Origin: Paenibacillus sp. FSL H3-0469
Lineage (GTDB): Bacteria > Bacillota > Bacilli > Paenibacillales > Paenibacillaceae
Assembly (NCBI RefSeq): GCF_038051945.1
Contig: NZ_CP150302.1
Span: 6,510,001 to 6,574,000, forward strand
Length of the DNA stretch: 64,000 bases
Direction: 5' to 3'
Made by a program: the position numbers and the translations under genes. Positions 54,427 to 61,643 of this stretch are shown here, piece by piece (positions within the stretch are counted from its first letter, which is position 1; each line of letters starts with the position of its first letter). The notes below the pieces were generated by a model. That model searched no databases and was not told where the DNA came from. It worked only from the letters and a program-made list of their open reading frames with translations.

Positions 54427-55938
54427 ATGGATGTACTTGAAATGGTAGAGATCAGCAAGAGCTTCCCCGGCGTGAAGGCGCTGGACCATGTGAATTTCAA
54501 GGTGAAGCAAGGGGAGATTCACGCCTTATGCGGGGAGAACGGCGCAGGCAAATCCACGCTGATGAAAGTGCTGAGCGGACTGTATCCTGCGGGGACATAT
54601 GAAGGCGAGATCCGCATCGGCGGGGAGAAGAAGGCATTCCACAAAATTACCGATGCGGAGCACGCTGGGATTTCCATCATTCACCAGGAGCTTGCGCTTG
54701 TTAAGGAGATGACGGTGGGTGAGAACATTTTCCTGGGGGCAGAGCCGGTGAAGCGCGGGGCGATCCAGTGGAATGAGCTATATCATCAGGCTGCGCTGTG
54801 GCTGAAGAAGGTGGGGCTGAACCTGTCGCCGGATACGAAGATCGGCAATCTTGGCATCGGCCAGCAGCAGCTTGTGGAGATCGCCAAGGCGCTCTCCAAG
54901 CATACCAAGATTCTCATTCTGGATGAACCAACAGCGGCGCTGACCGAGAGCGAGGTGTCCATCCTGATGGGCATTCTGAATCAGCTGCGGCGCGAAGGCG
55001 TGACCTGTGTCTATATCTCGCACAAAATGCCCGAGGTGTTCGCGCTGGCCGATTCCATCACCGTGTTGCGGGACGGGAAGACAGTGGCGACTCTGGACCG
55101 CCAGGCGACAAATGACGACCAGGTGGTCTCGCTGATGGTTGGCCGTGAGCTGACGGAGCGCTATCCGCGCGTCCCGCATTCACCCGGGGACAAGGTGCTT
55201 GAGGTCGCAGATTATAATGTCTGGCACCCGGAGAAGCGTCAGCAGAAGGTGCTCCGGGATATTGGGTTCACGCTCCGTCAAGGCGAGATTCTGGGCATTG
55301 CCGGGCTGATGGGGGCCGGACGGACAGAGCTGGTCAGCAGCCTGTTCGGCGCGTATGGGGGAAGAAGCGAAGGCACGGTGCTGATCGAAGGCAAGGCCGT
55401 CAAGATCCGTTCGATTGCCGAAGCGATCAAGGCCGGAATTGCCCTGGTCACGGAAGACCGCAAGCGCCAGGGACTGGTCATGGGAATGGACGTCAAACGC
55501 AATACGACATTAGCCACACTCGGCAAGGTTTCAAGGCTGGGAGTCATTAATGAGAATGAGGAGATTAAGTGGTCCGAGCAGTACGTGAAGGATCTGAGAA
55601 CCAAAACAGCTTCGCTGGAGACACTGGTCGGCACACTCTCCGGGGGCAACCAGCAGAAGGTGGTTATCGGCAAATGGCTGATGACAGGCCCCAAGATTCT
55701 GATTATGGACGAACCCACCCGGGGCATCGATGTCGGGGCGAAGTACGAAATCTATAACCTGATGAACAAGTTGGTTGAACAGGGAGTAGCCATTATTATG
55801 ATCTCCTCCGAGCTGCCCGAAGTACTGGGGATGAGTGACCGGATTCTGGTGATGTGCGAAGGACAACTGGTACGGGAATATGATTGGCGCGAAGCAACGC
55901 AGGAGAATATTATGCTGGCCGCCACAGGAGGTAAATAG
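54427..55938 (+). CDS. xylG: Xylose ABC transporter, double ATP-binding protein
   Basis: 503 residues with two ABC cassettes, as in sugar importers of the RbsA/MglA/XylG class. The first has GENGAGKST, a signature GIGQQQLVEIAKAL and ILDEPTAALTESE. The second has the usual degenerate Walker A (GLMGAGRTE), LSGGNQQKVVIGKWL and IMDEPTRGIDVG. It begins 87 bp after xylF and ends two bases before xylH. Powers sugar import with XylH. Confidence 0.95.
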   Translation: MDVLEMVEISKSFPGVKALDHVNFKVKQGEIHALCGENGAGKSTLMKVLSGLYPAGTYEGEIRIGGEKKAFHKITDAEHAGISIIHQELALVKEMTVGENIFLGAEPVKRGAIQWNELYHQAALWLKKVGLNLSPDTKIGNLGIGQQQLVEIAKALSKHTKILILDEPTAALTESEVSILMGILNQLRREGVTCVYISHKMPEVFALADSITVLRDGKTVATLDRQATNDDQVVSLMVGRELTERYPRVPHSPGDKVLEVADYNVWHPEKRQQKVLRDIGFTLRQGEILGIAGLMGAGRTELVSSLFGAYGGRSEGTVLIEGKAVKIRSIAEAIKAGIALVTEDRKRQGLVMGMDVKRNTTLATLGKVSRLGVINENEEIKWSEQYVKDLRTKTASLETLVGTLSGGNQQKVVIGKWLMTGPKILIMDEPTRGIDVGAKYEIYNLMNKLVEQGVAIIMISSELPEVLGMSDRILVMCEGQLVREYDWREATQENIMLAATGGK

Positions 55939-55940
55939 AG

Positions 55941-57134
55941 ATGCAGCTGCAAAAAGAGCTTAAGGAACCTGAAGCGGTTCCGGCCGCCGGAGGATCGCGC
56001 ATGCGTACCCTGTTCGGCAAAATGGATATGCGTGCCTATACGATGATTGGCGCATTAATTCTGATCTGGGTCCTGTTCGGCGTGCTGAATCCTACCTTCC
56101 TGACCTCGCGGAACCTGTCCAATCTGTTCACGCAGATGTCGGTGACCTCTATACTCGCCATTGGCATGGTACTGGTTATCGTGGCGGGCCATATCGATCT
56201 GTCCGTCGGCTCCATCGTCGGCTTGACCGGCGGGATGGCGGCGATACTCAGCAATTGGCTGGAGCTTCCCGCGATTGTAGTGATTCTGGGCACGGTGGCC
56301 GCCGGTGCGGTGCTGGGTCTGGTGCAGGGCTGGCTGGTCGCCTATAAAATGATTCCCGCCTTCATCGTCACCCTCGGCGGAATGATGGTGTTCCGCGGGG
56401 TGCTGATGGGCGTGACCGAATCGATGACCATTCCAGTATCGGATCCGGTGCTGGCGCTGCTCGGCAATGCTTATTTTGCCTCAGGCTTCGGCATCATTCT
56501 GGGTGTGCTCGCAGTGGCTCTGCTGCTGTATAGCGCGTTCACGAAGCGGCGCTCCCGTAAGAAATACGGGTTCACCGTCGCCCCGCTCGGTATGGACATC
56601 GCGAAGGTAGCAGGACTGTCCCTGCTGGTGGTAGTCTTCGTGGCCTTGATGAACAATTACAAAGGCATTCCGTTCCCAATCATCTTCGTTATTGTGCTGG
56701 CGGCTATTTTTTACTTCCTGTCCACCAAAACGACCTTCGGCCGCCATATCTATGCTATCGGCGGCAATATTGAGGCTGCGCGGCTCTCCGGGATCAACAT
56801 CAAGCGCAAGACGATGCTGGTCTTCATCCTCAGCGGCCTGCTCGGCTCCATTGCCGCCATCGTGCTGACCTCCCGCCTGGCCTCGGCGACCATTACCGCA
56901 GGCAATATGGCCGAGATGGACGCCATTGCCGCCTGTGTGATCGGAGGCACCTCCCTGATGGGCGGAGCCGGAACGGTCATCGGCGCGCTCATCGGGGCGC
57001 TGGTCATGACCTCGCTCGATAACGGCATGTCGCTGATGGGACTGGAGTCGTTCTGGCAGTATGTGGTCAAAGGCTCCATCCTGGTCATCGCCGTCTGGCT
57101 GGACATTTCCGGCCGCAGCAAGGGTGTGAAGTAA
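55941..57134 (+). CDS. xylH: Xylose ABC transporter permease
   Basis: 397 residues with about ten to twelve membrane helices. RbsC/XylH-family signatures are LSNLFTQMSVTSILAIGMVLVIVAGHIDLSVGS, in the N-terminal half, and YAIGGNIEAARLSGINIKR plus GAGTVIGALIGALVM in the second half. The extra hydrophilic loop around residues 195-215 (TKRRSRKKYGF) is typical of the longer XylH form. It starts two bases after xylG and ends the operon. Confidence 0.94.
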   Translation: MQLQKELKEPEAVPAAGGSRMRTLFGKMDMRAYTMIGALILIWVLFGVLNPTFLTSRNLSNLFTQMSVTSILAIGMVLVIVAGHIDLSVGSIVGLTGGMAAILSNWLELPAIVVILGTVAAGAVLGLVQGWLVAYKMIPAFIVTLGGMMVFRGVLMGVTESMTIPVSDPVLALLGNAYFASGFGIILGVLAVALLLYSAFTKRRSRKKYGFTVAPLGMDIAKVAGLSLLVVVFVALMNNYKGIPFPIIFVIVLAAIFYFLSTKTTFGRHIYAIGGNIEAARLSGINIKRKTMLVFILSGLLGSIAAIVLTSRLASATITAGNMAEMDAIAACVIGGTSLMGGAGTVIGALIGALVMTSLDNGMSLMGLESFWQYVVKGSILVIAVWLDISGRSKGVK

Positions 57135-57171
57135 GAAAAGGGGCTGTAGCAGCTGCTTAAGCATACAGAGC

Positions 57172-57212
57172 AAATAAGCCGGCAGGGATGTTGCCCCTTC
57201 CGGCTTATTTGT
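57172..57212 (+). terminator. Terminator of xylFGH
   Basis: Eleven-base stem AAATAAGCCGG/CCGGCTTATTT with an inner GGG/CCC pair, followed by a T-rich stretch. Confidence 0.85.
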
Positions 57213-57230
57213 TGTAGCAGGAAACTATAC

Positions 57231-57420
57231 TATGCGGCTAAGAAAAACCGAACACAATGTGCAGGTGTGTGGAGGTTTGCAGGGAGGATGTATGCGAAAA
57301 ACTGAACACAATCATTACTGGCAAGGGGGTACGTGGGCTAATGTATGCGGAAAACCGAAAATAATGTGTCGTGCGGGGGGGAGTGGGCGGGATGTATGCG
57401 AAAAACTGAATATAATATAC
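57231..57420. repeat. 51-bp tandem repeats, family A (second locus)
   Basis: TATGCG(G)AAAACxGAA recurs at about 57231 (with a small insertion), 57291, 57344 and 57395, spaced 53 and 51 bp in the later units. The consensus GTATGCGAAAAACTGAACACAAT is shared with the array at 702-880. The units are more diverged than those at the first locus. Confidence 0.8.
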
Positions 57421-57454
57421 CAGTGCGCAGGTGAAAGAGCCCAGTGCAGGCCAA

Positions 57455-57830
57455 ACGAGCCAATGAGGTGCACTAGTGCCCCTGAATTCTTCAGTTGAGG
57501 GCCAAAACGAGCCAATGAGGTGCACTAGTGCCCCTGAATTCCTCAGATGAGGGCAATAACGAGCCAATGAGGTGCACTAGTGCACCTGAATTCCTCGCAT
57601 GACGGCCAAACGAGCCCATGAGGTGCACTAGTGCACCTGAATTCCTCGCATGACGGCCAAACGAGCCCATGAGGTGCACTAATACACCTGAATTCCTCGG
57701 ATGACGGCCAAACGAGTAAATGAGGTGCACTAATACACCTGAATCCCTCAGATGAGGGCAATAACGAGCCAATGAGGTGCACTAGTGCCCCTCAATTGCC
57801 CCTGAGTCCCTGGAAAGTTGGCTAACGAGC
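57455..57830. repeat. 51/52-bp tandem repeats, family B (7 units), palindromic core
   Basis: GAGGTGCACTA recurs at 57465, 57517, 57569, 57620, 57671, 57722 and 57774. The unit is AACGAGCCAATGA, then a 16-base core, then CTGAATTCCTCxGATGAxGGCC. The core is the perfect palindrome GGTGCACTAGTGCACC in units 3 and 4. It reads GGTGCACTAGTGCCCC in units 1, 2 and 7 and GGTGCACTAATACACC in 5 and 6. Confidence 0.88.
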
Positions 57831-57840
57831 AAATGAAGGA

Positions 57841-58060
57841 AATGAAAGGGATAAATCCCTCTGATTCCGCCAAAAGCGGGCGGACGGAGCAAATGAAAGG
57901 GATAAATCCCTCTGATTCCGCCAAAAGCGGGCGGACGGAGCAAATGAAAGGGATAAATCCCTCTGATTCCGCCGAAAGCGGGCGGACGGAGCAAATGAAA
58001 GGGATAAATCCCTCTGATTCCGCCGAAAGCGGGCGGACGGAGCAAATGAAAGGGATAAAT
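57841..58060. repeat. 51-bp tandem repeats, family C (first block)
   Basis: GGAGCAAATGAAAGGGATAA recurs at 57886, 57937, 57988 and 58039, exactly 51 bp apart, preceded by one unit from 57841. Each unit holds two potential hairpins, AGGGAT-AA-ATCCCT and CCGC-CGAAA-GCGG. The array is broken by the IS3-family insertion and resumes at 59324. Confidence 0.9.
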
Positions 58061-58129
58061 GCTGTTAGTGTTAACCGTGGACACCCGTTAAGAGAATAGA
58101 GATAATTAGTTTAACGAGGAGGTGTCCCC

Positions 58130-58426
58130 ATGAGTGGAACACGGAGAAGCTACAATGAAGAATACAAAAGACAGACCGTCAAGTACATCCAGGAGCAGAC
58201 GAAAACGGTAGCGGAATTGGCCCTGGAGCTGGACATCCCCGCCAAAACGTTGCATAAATGGCTAGGACAGTATCGGCAGTTTGAGAATGAGCCCATCATT
58301 ACTCCAGACAAATACAGAGAGCTGGAACGTCAACTGAAGGAGAGGGAGCGAGAGCTCGCAGACCTGACCGAAGAGATGGCCATCCTAAAAAAAGCAGTGC
58401 ACATCTTCAGCAACCCAAAGAACTGA
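58130..58426 (+). CDS. IS3-family transposase OrfA
   Basis: 98 residues. An N-terminal helix-turn-helix (SYNEEYKRQTVKYIQ, VAELALELDIPAKTLHKWL) recognises the IS ends, and a C-terminal leucine-zipper-like helix (YRELERQLKERERELADLTEEMAILKK) promotes multimers. The seven-A run at 58387-58393 in the phase A-AAA-AAA is the usual site of programmed -1 frameshifting. After the slip the reading goes on into the orfB frame (SSAHLQQPKELRFQLIEDHR), giving the OrfAB transposase. GAGGTGT precedes the ATG. Confidence 0.93.
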   Translation: MSGTRRSYNEEYKRQTVKYIQEQTKTVAELALELDIPAKTLHKWLGQYRQFENEPIITPDKYRELERQLKERERELADLTEEMAILKKAVHIFSNPKN

Positions 58427-58464
58427 GATTTCAGCTTATTGAAGATCATCGCTCCGAGTTCCCT

Positions 58465-59294
58465 GTGGAGAAGATGTGCCGTGTCTTTCAGGTGTCCCGG
58501 AGCGGTTATTACAAATGGAGAACAGCAGAACCTAGCCCCCAAGCCACCCGCAAAGCGTTGCTATTAAAGCGGATAGCCTATCATTTCCATGACTCTAAGG
58601 GTCGCTATGGCAGTCCCAAAATCAAGGTTCTCCTCGAACGTGAAGGGCACCGGGTCAGTGAACGCACCGTAGGAAAGTATATGAAGGAACTCGGTCTGCG
58701 CTCTTGTGTCGCGAAACGATTTCGGGTATGCACCACCGACTCCAACCATCCGTTACCCATTGCCCCCAACCTGTTGAACCAGCAATTTCACACGGAAAAG
58801 CCGAACCAGACGTGGGTGGCGGATATCACCTACATTCCCTGCCGGGAAGGACGGATGTACTTGGCGAGCGTACTGGACCTGTGTACCCGGGAGATTGTCG
58901 GCTGGCGGCTTAGCGACCGGATGACCACTGACCTCGTACAAGGCGCTCTGGACGCTGCTTATCAGGCCAAACGCCCCGGGAAGGGCTTGATTCATCATTC
59001 GGATCGGGGCTCCCAGTACGCCTCTGCAGACTACCGGGAACGCCTAAAGTCGTACCAGATGACTGCAAGCATGAGCCGCAAAGGAAACTGTTATGATAAC
59101 GCCTGTATCGAATCGTTTCACAGCCTCTTAAAAAAGAGTTGGTGTACTGGAATCGATTTAAAACGAAGCAACAGGCGTATGATGCCATCTTCCAGTACAT
59201 TGAATTTTTCTACAACCGCAAACGAATCCATGGGGCGCTGGGTTACGTTTCTCCGGTTCAGTTTGCAGCCACATTTAAGCGAAAAACGATGTAG
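58465..59294 (+). pseudogene. IS3-family transposase OrfB, frame disrupted after the catalytic Glu
   Basis: The rve/DDE integrase domain is visible: WVADITYIPCREGRMYLASVLDL (first Asp), HHSDRGSQYAS (second Asp) and NACIESFHSLLKK (catalytic Glu). Immediately after this the frame used so far leads to unrelated residues and a stop at 59313. The -1 frame carries the expected end, ELVYWNRFKTKQQAYDAI ... NRKRIHGALGYVSPVQF, to a stop at 59294. The change falls at A-AAA-AAG (59130-59136), a canonical slippery heptamer in the correct phase. It is therefore either a one-base deletion or a second programmed slip. The frame also extends upstream of 58465 into orfA. Confidence 0.8.
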
Positions 59295-59323
59295 TTGTTG
59301 TCTACTTTCTTGACAGGAGTCCA

Positions 59324-59461
59324 AAATCCCTCTGATTCCGCCGAAAGCGGGCGGGCGGAGTAAATGAAAGGGATAAATCCCTCTGATTCCGCCGAAAGCG
59401 GGCGGACGGAGCAAATGAAAGGGATAAATCCCTCTGATTCCGCCGAAAGCGGGCGGACGGA
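59324..59461. repeat. Family C repeats, second block between the two insertion sequences
   Basis: About 2.7 units of the same 51-bp sequence, starting mid-unit with the AAAT target duplication of the IS3 element and ending with CGGACGGA, the target duplication of the IS256 element. Confidence 0.9.
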
Positions 59462-60875
59462 GATGGCGTAAAGTAAGTTGTGTACCACAATTTGGAGCCT
59501 AGCCAGGCACCAAAAAAGTAGGGTATCCTCGGGTTTACCACAACACCAAGAAGGAGCCCTACTCGATGACTATTGTACCCGAACATATGCTAAATAATCT
59601 ATTTGAAAAACTTGTTAAAGACTTCATGAAAGAGAATATGGAATCGCTCCTGCGTGCCGAAATCCAAGGGTTTATGGCGAGTGAAGAAGCCGGTGCCAGC
59701 AATAGCCGTAACGGATACTATACACGGGATCTGCATACGAGATACGGCCATATCGAGGATCTTCAGGTTCCCCGGGACCGCCAGGGTCTCTTTCAAACTC
59801 AGATGTTTGAACCCTACCAACGGCGGGAGGGCTGGCTGGAAGAAGCGGTGATCCAGATGTATAAATCCGGCATGGGAACCCGGGACGTGGCCCGATTTAT
59901 TGAAAGCATGTTCGGCAGCCATTACTCGCCCACCACCATCAGTAACATCACCGCTACGGTGCTGGAGGATATCCACCAGTGGCAGAAACGTCCGCTGAGC
60001 AAACGCTACTCTGTGATCTACCTGGATGGGCTGTACGTGAAGCTTAAACGGGGCACGGTCCGGGGCGAAGTCGTCTATTTTGCCATGGGAATCGACGAAG
60101 AAGGTCAGCGTCAAATCCTGGGGTTCTACGTAGGGGGTCAAGAGAGCTCGAATGGCTGGCGGGAGGTGCTCAAAGATCTGTACGCACGCGGGGCCCAGGA
60201 AGTGCTGCTCGGTGTATTTGACGGACTGCCGGGGCTCGATGCGGCCTTTAAAGAAACCTACCCGCAGGCGGATGTGCAGCATTGTGTGGTGCACAAAGTA
60301 CGAGCCACGTTACCCAAAATCCGTGTGGAGCACAAAACCGATGTGATTAAGGCCCTGAAGACCGTGTATGATGCACCAGATGAGGTCGTGGCCCGGGCGA
60401 ACTTTGACACGGTGAAAGCGAAGTGGAATGCGTTATACCCGAAGGAAATGCGGTCTTGGGAGGAGCAGCTTTCGACGTTACTGACGTTCTACAAGTACCC
60501 GGAACCGATGCGTAAAGCGATTTACACGTCCAATCCCATTGAGCGAATGAACAAGGAAATCCGCAAACGTCTGAAGCCGATGAACAGCCTGACCAACATG
60601 GATGCGGCAGAAAAAATCGTGTATCTGGAGATGTTAGGCTACAACGAAAGGTTTGGGCAGCGAGTCACCCCTGGCTTTGGGGTGGACACGGTGAAAAAGA
60701 AGCTCAGCCAGCTCTATGAAGCCCGCTACCCTTCGTTGCCCACAGTCGTAGAAGAGTAGCCAATGAATCCAATTTCTGGGGGTCGGGGTTCCCCCTCCCC
60801 CAGAAACACTACACCCCCAACCCGTAACCCCGGGGAGGTACTTCTACTCATTTACACAAACTTCTTGACGCTACC
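59462..60875 (+). mobile_element. IS256-family insertion sequence
   Basis: 1414 bp. The left end GATGGCGTAAAGTAAGTTGT and the right end read inward GGTAGCGTCAAGAAGTTTGT are imperfect inverted repeats (about 17 of 23). The 8-bp direct repeat CGGACGGA flanks both sides (59454-59461 and 60876-60883); removing the element and one copy restores the 51-bp unit. IS256 elements make 8-9 bp duplications, so the borders agree. One transposase gene is inside and appears intact. Confidence 0.92.
59566..60759 (+). CDS. IS256-family (mutator-type) transposase
   Basis: 397 residues, normal family length and unbroken. Mutator-family features: SRNGYYTRDLHTRYG, VPRDRQGLFQT, the DDE residues in VIYLDGLYVKL, LGVFDGLPGLDAAF and NPIERMNKEIRKRL, and DVQHCVVHKVRATLPK with the typical C/H pair. 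AAGGAG lies about 10 bases before the ATG. The element looks capable of movement. Confidence 0.96.
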   Translation: MTIVPEHMLNNLFEKLVKDFMKENMESLLRAEIQGFMASEEAGASNSRNGYYTRDLHTRYGHIEDLQVPRDRQGLFQTQMFEPYQRREGWLEEAVIQMYKSGMGTRDVARFIESMFGSHYSPTTISNITATVLEDIHQWQKRPLSKRYSVIYLDGLYVKLKRGTVRGEVVYFAMGIDEEGQRQILGFYVGGQESSNGWREVLKDLYARGAQEVLLGVFDGLPGLDAAFKETYPQADVQHCVVHKVRATLPKIRVEHKTDVIKALKTVYDAPDEVVARANFDTVKAKWNALYPKEMRSWEEQLSTLLTFYKYPEPMRKAIYTSNPIERMNKEIRKRLKPMNSLTNMDAAEKIVYLEMLGYNERFGQRVTPGFGVDTVKKKLSQLYEARYPSLPTVVEE

Positions 60876-60985
60876 CGGACGGAGCAAATGAAAGGGATAA
60901 ATCCCTCTGATTCCGCCGAAAGCGGGCGTACGGAGTAAATGAAAGGGATAATTCCCTCTGAGTCCGCCGAAAGCGGGGTTATTCC
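60876..60985. repeat. Family C repeats, third block after the IS256 element
   Basis: About two units, the last with several changes (GTACGG, GATAATTCCC, GAGTCC), as expected at the worn end of an array. The following 18 bases before the lipoprotein stop hold nothing recognised. Confidence 0.85.
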
Positions 60986-61003
60986 ACTCGGTTAATTATC
61001 CCG

Positions 61004-61390
61004 CTATTCCACAATAATCTTAGCAGTCATTCCGCTGTGGCCGGAGCCGCACATGATGGCACAGGTCATCTCGTAGGTTCCGGCTTCCTCGGGCAGCACC
61101 ACCTGCGAGGAATTCTTGGCGTCCAGCCGCAGCTTCATCTCCGGGACCAGTATGCCGTGATTGCCGCTCTCATTTTCGAAGATGATTTTGACAGGGACGC
61201 CCTTCTTCAAATGGTACTCCGGCTGGTCAAAGCTATAATTGGTGGCCGTAATCACGAGTTCTTCCTCCGCCGTCAGATTGCTCCCGGCAGCTGCATTGTT
61301 AGCGCTGTCAGAATTGCTGCTGTTCCCCCCGCAGGCCGTTAGCAGAAGCGCAAATATAATAGAACATAGAATAGCCGACTTCCTGATCAT
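61004..61390 (-). CDS. CuA-site cupredoxin lipoprotein
   Basis: 128 residues. The lipobox LTAC (Cys 20) indicates a membrane-anchored exported protein, followed by a Ser/Asn/Ala-rich linker and a cupredoxin domain. The copper site has the CuA arrangement of cytochrome oxidase subunit II: H78, then C110-x3-C114-x3-H118-x2-M121 (CAIMCGSGHSGM). The domain is detached from any oxidase transmembrane part and no oxidase genes are near. AGGAGG lies 6 bases before the chosen ATG. Two upstream in-frame ATGs overlap the ribosome site. It may act in copper delivery, electron transfer or nitric oxide chemistry; this is inference. Confidence 0.85.
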   Translation of the reverse strand: MIRKSAILCSIIFALLLTACGGNSSNSDSANNAAAGSNLTAEEELVITATNYSFDQPEYHLKKGVPVKIIFENESGNHGILVPEMKLRLDAKNSSQVVLPEEAGTYEMTCAIMCGSGHSGMTAKIIVE

Positions 61391-61643
61391 GTGCATCCTC
61401 CTCATCTACTTGGGCAGTTGACCTTAGCATAGCCTAAATCGGTCAAGTTGTCTTGATCAATCTATATAAAAGACTCCAACCGCTGCCGTCACCACCACTG
61501 CAAACTTTGTCGAATTTTGCAAAAATATGATGCAAAAGAGTTTAAAATTAATTATAATTAAGCCTAATATAATTAAAGCTTCATATTATCCGGCTAGAAG
61601 ATCCGGCTAGAAGCAGGGGAGTCAGATCATTATAGATTACGCG

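Larger units (their letters stand above)
58061..59323 (+). mobile_element. IS3-family (IS150-like) insertion sequence
   Basis: Terminal inverted repeats start TGGACACCCGTTAAGAGA (left, 58078) and TGGACTCCTGTCAAGAAA (right end read inward from 59323), with about 19 of 25 matches. Direct repeats AAAT lie at 58057-58060 and 59324-59327, and joining them restores the family C unit. Seventeen bases between the left direct repeat and the left inverted repeat are not part of the array, so the moved segment is either 58061-59323 or the element core 58078-59323. It carries orfA and a frameshifted orfB. Confidence 0.88.

Noticed and set aside
57455..58060. CRISPR array
   Set aside because: The repeats are direct and palindromic but the whole 51-bp unit is repeated; there are no unique spacers of constant length and no cas genes.
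57818..58099. A 93-residue protein made of 17-residue repeats (EQMKGINPSDSAxSGRT)
   Set aside because: The frame exists only because the DNA period is a multiple of three. It has no ribosome site, and DNA-level palindromes explain the conservation better.
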